Counted from the stretch's first letter, positions 28,518-38,363 are shown. The stretch is DNA of 64,000 nt from Pseudoruegeria sp. SK021 (GCF_002119405.1 NZ_MTBG01000002.1:124001-188000), one strand, 5' to 3'. The notes: generated from the letters alone by a model not told the origin. Translations and numbers: made by a program.

Positions 28518-28916
28518 ATGGACGACACGATGACGATTCGCGAAATGTGCGAAGCGTTCGAGGTAACCCCCCGGACGCTGCGATTTTATGAATCCAAAGA
28601 ACTTCTCTCTCCGATCCGTGAAGGCCAGAAACGGCTGTTTACTCGTCGTGATCGCGCCCGTCTGAAACTGATCCTTCAGGGGAAGCGATTTGGCTTCAGC
28701 CTAGAAGAAATTCGGCAGTTGCTTGACCTCTACAAAGGCGGCCAGGAACCCGAAATTCAGATCACAGAAGCGATCCGGGTCGGCACACGTCACCTAGAAG
28801 AGATGCAGGCCCAGCACAGCGCCTTGACCGCCGCGATCAAAGATCTGCGTGACCAACTTGATGCCGGCGAACAGCGATTGGCCGCTTTGCGGGGGCAACA
28901 ACACGCCGCCGAGTAA
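28518..28916 (+). CDS. MerR family transcriptional regulator (132 aa)
   Basis: Second small MerR protein. The helix-turn-helix part (MTIREMCEAFEVTPRTLRFYE) is closely similar to the preceding regulator, including the wing and GFSLEEIRQLLDLY, so the pair arose by duplication of one ancestor. The C-terminal half is a coiled coil rich in Gln, Glu and Ala (about residues 75-130), as expected for dimerisation. No Cys is conserved for metal binding. The ATG at 28518 is chosen because it starts MDDTMTIREM; the frame is open to 28494. It precedes the acyl-CoA dehydrogenase gene by 115 bases and probably regulates it. Confidence 0.85.
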   Translation: MDDTMTIREMCEAFEVTPRTLRFYESKELLSPIREGQKRLFTRRDRARLKLILQGKRFGFSLEEIRQLLDLYKGGQEPEIQITEAIRVGTRHLEEMQAQHSALTAAIKDLRDQLDAGEQRLAALRGQQHAAE

Positions 28917-29031
28917 GGAGTTCTTACGCTGGACGGGCCGCTTTGTAACCGGCACTGTACCGACCGGACCATGACGCAGGAATAATCCGGCCCTGACGCC
29001 ACGATTCAGGACCAGTCAGAGGGAGGACAGA

Positions 29032-30810
29032 ATGCCGACTTATACAGCCCCGACCCGGGACCTTCAGTTCGTTTTGCAAGACGTGCTGAAGGTCGCCACG
29101 TCAGATATCCCCGGCTATGCGGATCTGGAGCGGGAGTTCACCGCCGCCGTGCTGGAAGAGGCCGGACGCTTGTCCACCGAAGTTCTGGCCCCCCTGAATG
29201 CCGTCGGAGATCGCGAAGGCTGTCGCCTTGAGAATGGCGCGGTCCGAACACCCACCGGATTTGCCGAGGCCTATCAGCAGATGCGCGATGGCGGCTGGAT
29301 GGGGTTGGACGCGGACCCGGAATTTGGCGGTCAGGGCATGCCCTATGTGTTGAACTGTGCCGTTGGCGAGATGTTCGTCTCATCGAACATGGCGTTCAAC
29401 ATGTATCAGGGCCTGACCCACGGGGCCTATTCTGCCATCCACACCCATGGCAGCGAGGCACAGAAGGCGACCTATCTGCCCAATATGATCGACGGGCGCT
29501 GGTCTGGCACCATGAACCTGACCGAGCCGCAATGCGGCACCGATCTGGGGCTGATCCGCACCCGAGCAGAACAGCAAGACGATGGCAGCTATCAGATCAC
29601 CGGCACCAAAATCTGGATTTCGGCAGGCGAGCATGACCTGAGCGAGAACATCATCCATCTGGTTCTGGCCCGCATTCCCGGTGGCCCGGATGGCGTCAAA
29701 GGCCTCTCGTTGTTCATCGTCCCGAAATTTATGGTCCAAGCGGATGGCGCATTGGGTGCCCGGAACGCGGTGGCCTGCGGTGGTCTGGAAAGCAAAATGG
29801 GCATCCACGGCAACGCCACCTGTGTGATGAACTACGATGGCGCGACCGGATTTTTGATCGGCGAGATGCACAAAGGCATGCGCGCCATGTTCACGATGAT
29901 GAATGAAGCCCGCCTTGGCGTCGCTCTGCAAGGCTATGCCCAAGGCGTGGTCGCCTATCAAAACGCCGTGGCCTTCGCGACAGACCGCTTGCAAGGCCGT
30001 GCCGTCTCAGGCGCGGTCAATGCCGATGGCCCGGCGGATCCGATCATCGTTCACCCCGATGTCCGGCGCAATCTGATGGATCAGAAAAGCTTTGTCGAAG
30101 GCGCCCGGGCCTTCACGCTTTGGGGCGCAAGCCTGATTGACCGGGCCCACCGCGGCAAGGATGCAGAAGCCGAAGCCATGATCTCGTTGCTGACCCCGGT
30201 TTTGAAGGGATTTCTGACCGACAAGGGGTTTGAAACGACGGTGCTGGCCCAGCAGACCGCAGGCGGCGCTGGCTTCACCCGTGATCTGGGATTGGAACAA
30301 TTCGTTCGCGATGCCCGCATCACCATGATCTATGAAGGGACAAACGGCATCCAATCGCTTGATCTGGTGGGCCGGAAATTGCCCGCACAAGGCGGCAAGG
30401 CGATCATGGCGTTTTTCGAGATGGTCAAAACCTTCATTGCCGAGCATGACGGCAACGCGGCCTTGGCCACCGACTTTCTGCCGCCCCTGAAAGCGGCGTC
30501 GAAAGACCTGCAGGCAGCGGGGATGTATTTCATGCAAACTGGGATGAAATCGCCTGAATCCGCCCTCGCGGGATCTTATGATTTCATGCATCTGTTTGGA
30601 CATGTCTGTCTGGGATTGATGTGGTCCCGGATGGCCGCAACTGCCGCAGCGCAACTAGAGGCCGAAACCGGGGATCCAGCATTTTTGACCGCCAAGATCG
30701 CCACCGGACGCTATTACATGTCCCGTCAACTTCCGGCGACGGCGATGCATTTGGCACGTATTCAATCGGGCGCCGATCCCGTCATGGCCTTGGACCCGGC
30801 CGCGTTTTAA
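29032..30810 (+). CDS. Acyl-CoA dehydrogenase with C-terminal extension, FadE-like (592 aa)
   Basis: FAD enzyme for the first oxidation of beta-oxidation. The N-terminal part carries the extra helix seen in long proteobacterial enzymes ([14 protein letters not shown]). The central domain shows [14 protein letters not shown] near residue 163, ITGTKIWIS near 190 and [15 protein letters not shown] near 290. The catalytic Glu region is [21 protein letters not shown] near 437, followed by a C-terminal domain of about 120 residues. GGGAGGA precedes the ATG. It opens the fatty acyl-CoA gene cluster after the two MerR regulators. Chain-length specificity is not evident. Confidence 0.92.
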   Translation: MPTYTAPTRDLQFVLQDVLKVATSDIPGYADLEREFTAAVLEEAGRLSTEVLAPLNAVGDREGCRLENGAVRTPTGFAEAYQQMRDGGWMGLDADPEFGGQGMPYVLNCAVGEMFVSSNMAFNMYQGLTHGAYSAIHTHGSEAQKATYLPNMIDGRWSGTMNLTEPQCGTDLGLIRTRAEQQDDGSYQITGTKIWISAGEHDLSENIIHLVLARIPGGPDGVKGLSLFIVPKFMVQADGALGARNAVACGGLESKMGIHGNATCVMNYDGATGFLIGEMHKGMRAMFTMMNEARLGVALQGYAQGVVAYQNAVAFATDRLQGRAVSGAVNADGPADPIIVHPDVRRNLMDQKSFVEGARAFTLWGASLIDRAHRGKDAEAEAMISLLTPVLKGFLTDKGFETTVLAQQTAGGAGFTRDLGLEQFVRDARITMIYEGTNGIQSLDLVGRKLPAQGGKAIMAFFEMVKTFIAEHDGNAALATDFLPPLKAASKDLQAAGMYFMQTGMKSPESALAGSYDFMHLFGHVCLGLMWSRMAATAAAQLEAETGDPAFLTAKIATGRYYMSRQLPATAMHLARIQSGADPVMALDPAAF

Positions 30811-31063
30811 GGCAGAATTCCAGTCGCTGAGCGAATAAAGTCAGGGATCGGGGTTTTCTCTGGGTGGGTCGTTGTGACGTGGCGCGGCAGAGGCGTTGCG
30901 ATTAACTGTTTTATATTCCACGTAAATTAATTAGTTCTGCGCAAAATTGCGGCGGATTGAGCGACGCCACGCCCCGGGATAGCCCCCTTGTTCTTGCCCC
31001 AAGAAACGTACCAAATGTTCGCAAAATTCCCTAACACACACGGATGCCGCGAAGGATTTTCTG

Positions 31064-31705
31064 ATGACCATTAAGCTGTACTGCTTCGGCGAAAGCGGAA
31101 ATGCCTATAAGGCCGCGCTTGCCCTTGAATTGTCCGGCCTGTCATGGGAGCCGGTCCATGTCGATTTTTTCAACGGCGGTGCCCGTACGCCTGAGTTTCG
31201 GGCGATCAATCCGATGGGCGAAGTTCCGGTAATGATCGACGAAGCCACTGGCTATACGCTGACCCAGTCCGGCGCGATCCAAGACTATGTGACCGAAGTG
31301 TCAGGCAAACTGGGCGGCGACACCCCCGAAGCCCGACGCGAGATTTTGCGCTGGACCCTTTGGGACAACCACAAACTGTCCGGTCTCAACGGCGCGACCC
31401 GTTTTCTGATGAATTTTCTGCCGCCCGAAAAGCGCCCGGCAGAGGTCATCGCCTTCCAGCAAAACCGGCTCACAAGCAGCTATACGATCCTCAACGAGCA
31501 TTTGGCAGATCGCGACTGGATCGTGGGCGATCGCCCGACCATGGCCGACCTATCCTGCTGCGGCTATCTGTTTTATCCCGAACCGTTTGGTTTCGATCGG
31601 GCAGATTGGCCGCATATTGACACATGGATGTTACGGATCATGGCCTTGCATGGCTGGAAAGCCCCCTACGACCTGATGCCCGGCTCTCCCGCCGACCGCA
31701 CCTAA
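31064..31705 (+). CDS. Glutathione S-transferase family protein (213 aa)
   Basis: A thioredoxin-like N-domain with LYCFGESGNAYKAALALELS (the Ser after GE is the likely glutathione-activating residue) and the G-site loop NPMGEVPVMID near residue 50, followed by TQSGAIQDYV, the usual Glu/Gln-Ser contact. The helical C-domain ends MALHGWKAPYDLMPGSP. It stands between the acyl-CoA dehydrogenase and thiolase genes in the same direction, 20 bases before the thiolase, so co-transcription is likely. In many roseobacters a GST is found in such clusters, with unknown function. Confidence 0.87.
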   Translation: MTIKLYCFGESGNAYKAALALELSGLSWEPVHVDFFNGGARTPEFRAINPMGEVPVMIDEATGYTLTQSGAIQDYVTEVSGKLGGDTPEARREILRWTLWDNHKLSGLNGATRFLMNFLPPEKRPAEVIAFQQNRLTSSYTILNEHLADRDWIVGDRPTMADLSCCGYLFYPEPFGFDRADWPHIDTWMLRIMALHGWKAPYDLMPGSPADRT

Positions 31706-31725
31706 ACCAACCCGAGGACCCCACC

Positions 31726-32937
31726 ATGACCGACGCTTACATCTATGACGCCCTGCGCAGTCCCCGGGGCCGTGGCCGCAGTGACGGCGCACTGCAAGAA
31801 GTTACTTCGGTGCGGCTGTCTGCTTTAATGTTGGATGCGCTGAAGACGCGCAACAACCTGACAAGTGCCGCCATTGAGGACGTGATCTGGGGCAATGTCA
31901 CGCAGATCGGAGAACAGGGCGGCTGTCTGGCGCGCACCGCAGTGCTGGCCTCGGCATTTGATGATTCCATTCCGGGACTGGCCATCAACCGCTTTTGTGC
32001 CTCGGGGCTGGAAGCGGTCAATCTGGCGGCCAACCAGATCAAGGGCGGTGCCGGTCAGGCCTATATCGCCGGCGGCGTCGAGATGATGGGGCGCGTCCCT
32101 ATGGGATCGGATGGCGCTGCGGTTGCCGCGGATCCCAGTGTTGCGATGGCGCATTACTTTGTGCCACAGGGCATTTCCGCCGACCTGATCGCCACGGAAT
32201 ACGGGTTTTCGCGCGACGAGGCCGATGCGCTTGCGGTCGAATCCCAACGCCGGGCCAAGCAGGCCTGGGACGAAGGCCGGTTTGCCAAATCCATCGTGCC
32301 GGTGCGGGATATCAACGGCCTGACCATTTTGGATCACGACGAATATATGCGGCCGCAAACCGATATGGCCTCTCTCGCCGCGCTGAAGCCCGCCTTCAAG
32401 GATATGGGCGAAACCCTGCCCGGCTTTGATGCTGTTGCCCTGATGAAATACCCCCATCTGGAACGGCTCTCTCACATCCACCACGCGGGCAATTCCAGCG
32501 GCATTGTCGATGGAGCCGCCGCCCTGTTGGTCGGGTCAAAGGACTTTGGCGATATGCACGGGCTGAAACCGCGTGCGCGGATCCGGGCCACCGCCAAGAT
32601 CGGCACCGACCCCACCATCATGCTGACCGGCCCGGTGCCGGTGACGGAAAAAATCCTGCGCGAGGCAGGAATGACCGTCGCCGATATAGACCTGTTTGAG
32701 GTCAACGAAGCCTTCGCCGCCGTGGTTCTGCGCTTTATGCAGGCGTTCAATGCCGACCCAGCACAGGTCAATGTCAATGGCGGCGCCATCGCCATGGGCC
32801 ATCCGCTGGGGGCCACCGGCGCGATGATTATCGGCACCTTGCTGGACGAGTTAGAGCGCACCAATAAAGAGGTCGGTCTGGCGACCTTGTGCATCGCCTC
32901 GGGCATGGGGGCCGCCACGATCATCGAGCGGGTCTGA
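31726..32937 (+). CDS. Acetyl-CoA C-acyltransferase, thiolase (403 aa)
   Basis: Last step of beta-oxidation: thiolytic cleavage of 3-ketoacyl-CoA. The nucleophile Cys is in INRFCASGLEAVN near residue 90, the second signature is NVNGGAIAMGHPLGATGAM near residue 350 with the catalytic His, and the C-terminal Cys lies in LCIASGMGAA near 390. Length is standard. GAGGA precedes the ATG at 31726, which falls just after the GST stop codon. With fadE-like and fadJ-like genes on either side it forms a complete oxidation spiral. Confidence 0.94.
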   Translation: MTDAYIYDALRSPRGRGRSDGALQEVTSVRLSALMLDALKTRNNLTSAAIEDVIWGNVTQIGEQGGCLARTAVLASAFDDSIPGLAINRFCASGLEAVNLAANQIKGGAGQAYIAGGVEMMGRVPMGSDGAAVAADPSVAMAHYFVPQGISADLIATEYGFSRDEADALAVESQRRAKQAWDEGRFAKSIVPVRDINGLTILDHDEYMRPQTDMASLAALKPAFKDMGETLPGFDAVALMKYPHLERLSHIHHAGNSSGIVDGAAALLVGSKDFGDMHGLKPRARIRATAKIGTDPTIMLTGPVPVTEKILREAGMTVADIDLFEVNEAFAAVVLRFMQAFNADPAQVNVNGGAIAMGHPLGATGAMIIGTLLDELERTNKEVGLATLCIASGMGAATIIERV

Positions 32938-32940
32938 TCG

Positions 32941-33888
32941 GTGTCCAAGCTTTCGCCGCCCGCGCTGAGTTACGGCCCCGGCCACCCCCATGATACGGCG
33001 GTGGCGTTGGGCGATTTGGGTGGGCTGACCCAGTTCGGCGTCCGGTTGCAGCGGTTGCTGCCCGGGCAGGCCTCGTCCATGCGGCACTGGCATGACCGCG
33101 AGGATGAGTTCGTACTGATCTTGGAAGGCACGGCCACGCTGACCGAAGACAGCGGCGTCACGTTGCTGCAAGCGGGCGATACCGCTGCCTTCCCCGCAGG
33201 CCGCGCCAACGGACACTGCTTGGAAAACCGCAGCGATGCGGTGCTCCGCTTGTTGGTGGCGGGCTGGCGCGATCCCCAAGACATTTGCCGCTATTCCGGT
33301 CGCGACCGGCAATACCGCAAATCCCCGGACGGCGACGGCTATACCCGCCGCGATGGCCAGTCGCTGCACGAGGATGACGACACCGGGTCCTATCCCGACC
33401 CACACGATCACGGGCCCAGTGGCGCTTTGGACCGGGCGAACGTGCCATTGAAAACCGGGTCAATCTACCCCGCGCCCTATGGGGCGATGATGGCTGGCCG
33501 CACGTCGCTGCGGTTTGGTGAGGCTGGCGGGTTAACGCAGTTTGGCGCCAATTTGGTAATGCTAGATCCCGGCGCGCGGTCCTCATTGCGCCATTGGCAC
33601 CAGCATGAGGATGAGTTTGCATACGTCACCGAGGGCCAGCTTCACTTGCTTGAAGACGGGGGCGACACCAAGATACAGGCCGGAGATTGCGCTGCGTTTC
33701 CCGCAGGCGTTGCCAACGGACACTGCTTTGAAAACCGCTCCAGTGATCCGGCCGCGTTCCTTGTGATCGGCAGCCGGGCTAGGGTTGAATTTGCCACCTA
33801 TTCCGATATCGACCTGACCGTCGCGTTGTCTGCCGGGACCGCCGTCTTTACCCATAAGGATGGTCGACCCTATGTTCCCCCCCTCTAA
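32941..33888 (+). CDS. Bicupin protein with two tandem cupin domains (315 aa)
   Basis: Two homologous cupin barrels occur, at about residues 15-115 and 180-300. Each has the metal motif HWHxxEDEF (first MRHWHDREDEFVL near 43, second LRHWHQHEDEFAY near 219) and a later FPAGxANGHCxENRS carrying the third His. The linker is rich in Asp, Gly and Arg. Internal duplication is obvious from the near-identical ANGHC(L/F)ENRS. GTG at 32941 lies three bases after the thiolase stop, so it is in the operon. I infer a metal-binding dioxygenase, isomerase or storage-type cupin; the substrate and the link to beta-oxidation are unknown. Confidence 0.85.
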   Translation: MSKLSPPALSYGPGHPHDTAVALGDLGGLTQFGVRLQRLLPGQASSMRHWHDREDEFVLILEGTATLTEDSGVTLLQAGDTAAFPAGRANGHCLENRSDAVLRLLVAGWRDPQDICRYSGRDRQYRKSPDGDGYTRRDGQSLHEDDDTGSYPDPHDHGPSGALDRANVPLKTGSIYPAPYGAMMAGRTSLRFGEAGGLTQFGANLVMLDPGARSSLRHWHQHEDEFAYVTEGQLHLLEDGGDTKIQAGDCAAFPAGVANGHCFENRSSDPAAFLVIGSRARVEFATYSDIDLTVALSAGTAVFTHKDGRPYVPPL

Positions 33889-33960
33889 TTCCGGGCGCAC
33901 GTGCGCCAGTTGTTCCTTTCGCCACCGATCCTCTTTCTCGACCCTTTTGGGAGACCCGCA

Positions 33961-36165
33961 ATGACAGATTTCACCTACGCGCTTGACCGCGACGGCATCG
34001 CCACCCTCACGTGGGACGTTGCCGAAAAATCGATGAACGTAATGAGCTTACAAGGCATTGCTGATCTTGAATCCTTGATCGATCAGGCGCTCGCCGACGA
34101 TAAGGTGAAGGGGATCATCCTGACTTCAGGCAAACGCGATTTTGCCGCTGGTATGGACCTGAACGTGATTGCGCGGATGAAGGAAGATGCAGGTGCCGCG
34201 CCCGCGCAAGGGCTGTTTGACGGGTTGATGCGCATTCACGGGTTGCTGCGCAAGATCGAACTGGCCGGCATGGACCCGAAGACAAAGACCGGCGGCAAGC
34301 CGATTGTGGCCGCGCTGCCCGGCACGGCGCTGGGTCTGGGTTATGAATTGTCCCTTGCGTGCCATCACATAATTGCCGCCGACAATCCCAAGGCCAAGAT
34401 CGGCCTGCCGGAAATCAAAGTGGGGATCTTCCCGGGCAGTGGTGGCACCACCCGCTTGGCACGCAAGCTTGGCGCAATGGCCGCCGCGCCCTTCCTGCTG
34501 GAGGGCAAGCTTAGTGATCCCAACCGGGCGCTGTCCGCAGGCCTGATTGACGCGGTGGTGCCGTCTGCCGATCTGCTGGAGGCAGCCAAAGCTTGGATTT
34601 TGGCGGCAGAGCCATCGGATCTGGTGAAGCCGTGGGATACCAAGGGCTACAAAATGCCCGGCGGCGCGCCCTATCACCCGGCCGGATTCATGACCTTTGT
34701 CGGGGCCAGCGCCATGATCAACGGCAAGACCAAAGGGGTCTATCCGGCGGCTAAAGCATTGTTGTCGGCGGTTTATGAAGGAGCTTTGGTCCCCTTCGAC
34801 ACCGCCCTGAAAATTGAAGCCCGCTGGTTCACGTCGGTGCTGCTGAATCCGTCGTCAACCGCGATGATCCGGTCGCTGTTCCTGAACAAAGAAGCCTTGG
34901 AAAAAGGCGCAAACCGCCCCGATGCGCCGGACCAAACCGTCACCAAATTGGGCGTACTGGGGGCGGGCATGATGGGGGTTGGGATCGCCCATGTCTCGGC
35001 CAGCGCTGGGATTGAGGTGGTGTTGATCGACGCAACTCAGGAGGGTGCGGAGCGCGGTAAGGCGCATTCGGCCAATTTGCTCGACAAAGCGATCTCGCGC
35101 CGCGCGATGACCGCCGAAATGAAAGATTCCATCCTGTCCCGGATCACCCCGACTGCCGATTACGGCGCGTTGCAGGGCTGCGATCTGGTGGTCGAAGCGG
35201 TGTTCGAGGACCCGAAAGTTAAGGCCGAAGCCACAGCGAAAGCCGAGGCAGTCCTGCCCGCCGATGCCATCTTTGCTACCAACACCTCGACCCTGCCGAT
35301 TGGCAGCTTGGCCAACACCAGCAAACGGCCGGAGCAGTATATCGGCATCCACTTCTTCAGCCCGGTGGACCGGATGTTGCTGGTTGAGATCATCAAAGGG
35401 GCACAGACCGGCGACCGCGCCGTGGCCAAGGCGTTGGATTTCGTGCGCCAGATCCGCAAAACCCCGATTGTGGTCAACGATGCCCGGTATTTCTATGCCA
35501 ACCGCTGTATCCTGCCGTTCACCAACGAAGGTATCCGGATGCTGCGCGAAGGGGTCGAACCCGCCTTGATCGAGAATGCGGCAAAACTGGTCGGGATGCC
35601 ACTGGGGCCACTGCAACTGATCGACGAAATTGCCATCGATCTGGGGGCCAAGATCGCCCGCGCCACCAAAGCGGCATTGGGCGCGGATTATCCCGATGAC
35701 GAGGTGGACGAGGTGGTGTTCTGGATGGAAGACCAGGGCCGGATCGGACGTAAGGCCAAGGCCGGCTTCTATGCCTACGACGACAAGGGCAAGCGCACCG
35801 GATTGTGGGATGGCTTGGCCGCGCGTTATCCGGTCGCCGACACCCAGCCTGACCTGAGCGATGTCCAGCACCGCCTGATGCTGTCGCAAGTGCTGGAGGC
35901 CGTGCGCGCGTTCGAGGATGGGGTGCTGCTTGACATCCGCGAGGGCGATGTCGGCGCCATTCTGGGCTGGGGCTTTGCGCCGTGGTCCGGTGGCCCGTTT
36001 GGCTGGCTCGACATCCTCGGCGCCGGTCGCGCCGTCGAGATCTGCGATGCGCTCAGCGCCGAACACGGGCCCCGTTTTGCAGCTCCGGCGTTGCTGCGCG
36101 ATCTGGCTGAGACCGGCGAGACCTTCTATGGACGCTACGGCGATGGCACCAGCCTTGCCGCTTAG
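33961..36165 (+). CDS. fadJ: Enoyl-CoA hydratase / 3-hydroxyacyl-CoA dehydrogenase, FadB/FadJ type (734 aa)
   Basis: Bifunctional enzyme for the middle two steps of beta-oxidation. Residues about 1-290 are a crotonase domain, with ILTSGKRDFAAGMDLN near 60 and the oxyanion/Glu region near 140 (ALGLGYELSLACHH, GLPEIKVGIFPGSGG). The dehydrogenase starts near 325 with the NAD motif GVLGAGMMGVGIAH, the catalytic His in IGIHFFSPVDRM near 465, and the C-terminal HAD-C domains. Length is typical of alphaproteobacterial FadJ-like proteins. The ATG at 33961 follows GGGAGA, 72 bases after the bicupin gene. A hairpin ends the transcript. Confidence 0.93.
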   Translation: MTDFTYALDRDGIATLTWDVAEKSMNVMSLQGIADLESLIDQALADDKVKGIILTSGKRDFAAGMDLNVIARMKEDAGAAPAQGLFDGLMRIHGLLRKIELAGMDPKTKTGGKPIVAALPGTALGLGYELSLACHHIIAADNPKAKIGLPEIKVGIFPGSGGTTRLARKLGAMAAAPFLLEGKLSDPNRALSAGLIDAVVPSADLLEAAKAWILAAEPSDLVKPWDTKGYKMPGGAPYHPAGFMTFVGASAMINGKTKGVYPAAKALLSAVYEGALVPFDTALKIEARWFTSVLLNPSSTAMIRSLFLNKEALEKGANRPDAPDQTVTKLGVLGAGMMGVGIAHVSASAGIEVVLIDATQEGAERGKAHSANLLDKAISRRAMTAEMKDSILSRITPTADYGALQGCDLVVEAVFEDPKVKAEATAKAEAVLPADAIFATNTSTLPIGSLANTSKRPEQYIGIHFFSPVDRMLLVEIIKGAQTGDRAVAKALDFVRQIRKTPIVVNDARYFYANRCILPFTNEGIRMLREGVEPALIENAAKLVGMPLGPLQLIDEIAIDLGAKIARATKAALGADYPDDEVDEVVFWMEDQGRIGRKAKAGFYAYDDKGKRTGLWDGLAARYPVADTQPDLSDVQHRLMLSQVLEAVRAFEDGVLLDIREGDVGAILGWGFAPWSGGPFGWLDILGAGRAVEICDALSAEHGPRFAAPALLRDLAETGETFYGRYGDGTSLAA

Positions 36166-36176
36166 GTGCCAACGGG

Positions 36177-36206
36177 CCCCGGTTCCGCCTTTTGGCGGGA
36201 CTGGGG
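36177..36206. terminator. Hairpin between the converging fadJ-like and EamA genes
   Basis: The arms 36177-36189 and 36194-36206 pair over 13 positions (two G-U pairs) with a TTTT loop. It lies between two convergent stop codons and can act on both transcripts, but no T tract is present. Confidence 0.5.
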
Positions 36207-36245
36207 TGAACAATTGTGGCGCGCGGACTGCGCGCCTCCGCCGGA

Positions 36246-37178
36246 TTACCGGGCGTCCGAACCCGAGCGCAGGGCAATCACAGCCCCAGACGTGACAATG
36301 GCGGCAATGCCCACCATCGCCCACAGATCAATCCGCGTTCCGAACAGCACATAGCCCCACATGACCACGGACAACAGCAGCCCGTATTCATAGACCGCAA
36401 CAAACGACGCTTCGCCGATCTGATAGGCCCGGATGATCAAGCCCACCGCAAGCAAGGAAAACACCGCCTGCGCCACCGTCCAAGCCCATGCTTCGGCGGA
36501 CATCTCGCCCCAAAACCGCATGGCAAACCCGGCAGCACCCGCCGGGGCCACTTGTGGAGCCACGCCCAGCACCGCCAAGCCCAACAGCCCCCACAGCCCC
36601 ATCGCCGCGAAAAATCCATATAGCAGCGTCACAGCCGCCTCGCCCGCGCACCATTCCCGGGTCGCAAGCGCGGCCAGCGCGTAAAACATGCCGGACAGGA
36701 TTGGCAGGATCGCCAACCACGTGATTGCCCCGGCATCAGGGCGCAGCACCATCAGAACTCCGAAAAACCCCAGCACCACAGCGCCGATCCGCACCGGGCC
36801 GATGCGATGGCCAAATGCCAGCCCCGACAGGATCAACACAAAAATCGGTGCAGTAAACAGGCCGGCCACCGCTTCGGAAATCGGCATTACCGCCAGAGCC
36901 GCGAAATAGATCATCAGGCCGCTGGACAGCACCGCGCTGCGTGCGATCACCGGCCCCCACCGCCGTGGCATCAACCGCCAGCCTTGCCAACGGGCCACCG
37001 CAGTCAGCAGACACAGGGCCATGCCCGACCGAATGACCTGAAACTGCCAAAGACCGGTGGTTTCCGCGATTGTAACGACATAATTGTCGACCAACCCCAT
37101 CATTGCCATGGCAATGACAATCAAGGCAGCCGCGGTTAACGCGGGGGATGCGGCGGAACGGGCGGCGGTGCGGATCAT
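36246..37178 (-). CDS. DMT superfamily EamA-type transporter (310 aa)
   Basis: Ten-helix inner-membrane protein built from two EamA repeats of five helices. The first repeat ends near GLAFGHRIGPVRIGAVVLGF (about residue 130) and the second ends near EYGLLLSVVMWGYVLFGTRI (about 275), both patterns typical of the family. Members export amino acids, purines or other metabolites; the substrate is unknown. The ATG at 37178 begins a moderately polar N-terminus before helix 1; the longer open frame overlaps the promoter region of the divergent gene. It appears to be monocistronic. Confidence 0.88.
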   Translation of the reverse strand: MIRTAARSAASPALTAAALIVIAMAMMGLVDNYVVTIAETTGLWQFQVIRSGMALCLLTAVARWQGWRLMPRRWGPVIARSAVLSSGLMIYFAALAVMPISEAVAGLFTAPIFVLILSGLAFGHRIGPVRIGAVVLGFFGVLMVLRPDAGAITWLAILPILSGMFYALAALATREWCAGEAAVTLLYGFFAAMGLWGLLGLAVLGVAPQVAPAGAAGFAMRFWGEMSAEAWAWTVAQAVFSLLAVGLIIRAYQIGEASFVAVYEYGLLLSVVMWGYVLFGTRIDLWAMVGIAAIVTSGAVIALRSGSDAR

Positions 37179-37349
37179 AGCATTGCATGCCTCGCCCCAT
37201 GCCCCACGGTCAAGCCCCGGCCCGCTTTCGCGCCGCGGCACAGCACCCTGCTGATGAGGGCGCGCAGGGGCAAACCGAGGATTGTACGAGGCCGCACAAA
37301 CGCCTAGTCTGCGCGCAGGCAAGAACAAAATCGAGGCAGCGCCCGTCCC

Positions 37350-38363
37350 ATGACGGTTCTCTCACAATACCAACGGCTCGAATGTGCCGGCATTTGGCGC
37401 GGAACCGCGTCGGATCAGCGCCAGAACGTGTTCGTGGCCCTTGGAGACGCGACGCTGGTGATCCGCGATAGCGCAGACATTGCGCTGGCCCATTGGTCCT
37501 TGCCGGCAGTGATCCGGAACAACCCCGGCGTCCGACCAGCGCTGTATACGCCCGGTCCCGAGGCCGAAGAGCTGCTAGAGCTTGACGATGACACGATGAT
37601 CGAAGCGATCAAAACCGTGCAGCGGGCGATCACCCGCTCGCGCCCCAAGCCCGGCTTGCTGCGCCGCACAATTCTGGGTCTCGGTCTGGCCGCCGCAGTG
37701 GGTTTGCTCGGGTTCTGGTTGCCCGATGCATTGATCCGGCACACGGCCAGCATATTGCCGGAAGCCACCCGCGTCGACATTGGCCGGCGCCTATTGGTCA
37801 ATATGGAACCCGTCACCGGACTGCCCTGCCGCAGTGTTGCCGGACGCAATGCGTTGCAACGGCTGCAACGCAAGGTGCTGGGCGAGGCCCCTTGGGCGGT
37901 TGCGGTCCTGCGCGGTGGGCCGGTTGCATCCGCGTCGCTGCCCGGCAACATCTTGTTGATGCGCAAAAGCCTGATTGAACCCTATTCCGGTCCCGAAGCA
38001 CTGGCTGGGGCGTTGTTGGTCGAAGCGGCTCGCGCCGAAACCGAAGATCCGATCTATGACCTGATGAGTCACGCCGGTCTGGCCGCCACCTTTGGCCTGC
38101 TGACCAGCGGCGAAATCAGCGATGACGTCTTGGCGGATTACGCCCAGACCATCTTGTTGCGTCCACAAGCCGACCCGCCTCTGGCCGAGGTTCTGGACCA
38201 GTTCGCGGCACTGGGCCTGTCGACCGAGCCTTATGGCGAAGCGATGGCACCCGGGGACACGTTCACCAATGCGCTGATGGCCGCCGATCCGCGTCCTTCC
38301 GGCAGTACGGCGGGTCTGATCGCTGACGCCACATGGTTGCGCCTTCAAGCCATCTGCGAATAG
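37350..38363 (+). CDS. Membrane-anchored protein resembling M48 peptidases but lacking the HExxH zinc motif (337 aa)
   Basis: Conserved-looking protein with no enzymatic motif I can confirm. Residues 1-100 are soluble, one membrane helix lies at about 106-127 (ILGLGLAAAVGLLGFWLP), and the remainder resembles the M48 fold: SLPGNILLMRKSLIEPY near 196, then PEALAGALLVEAARAE. In real M48 enzymes the latter position reads LAGVLAHEIGH. Here the segment is V224-E-A-A-R228, so both zinc His are absent. I infer a dead-protease scaffold or substrate-binding relative. The gene starts 171 bases from the divergent EamA gene and stands alone. Confidence 0.62.
   Translation: MTVLSQYQRLECAGIWRGTASDQRQNVFVALGDATLVIRDSADIALAHWSLPAVIRNNPGVRPALYTPGPEAEELLELDDDTMIEAIKTVQRAITRSRPKPGLLRRTILGLGLAAAVGLLGFWLPDALIRHTASILPEATRVDIGRRLLVNMEPVTGLPCRSVAGRNALQRLQRKVLGEAPWAVAVLRGGPVASASLPGNILLMRKSLIEPYSGPEALAGALLVEAARAETEDPIYDLMSHAGLAATFGLLTSGEISDDVLADYAQTILLRPQADPPLAEVLDQFAALGLSTEPYGEAMAPGDTFTNALMAADPRPSGSTAGLIADATWLRLQAICE

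Noticed and set aside
34855-36324. 489-codon open frame on the minus strand opposite the fadJ-like gene
   Set aside because: Antisense shadow with low-complexity composition and no ribosome binding site. The sense frame has full FadJ motifs.
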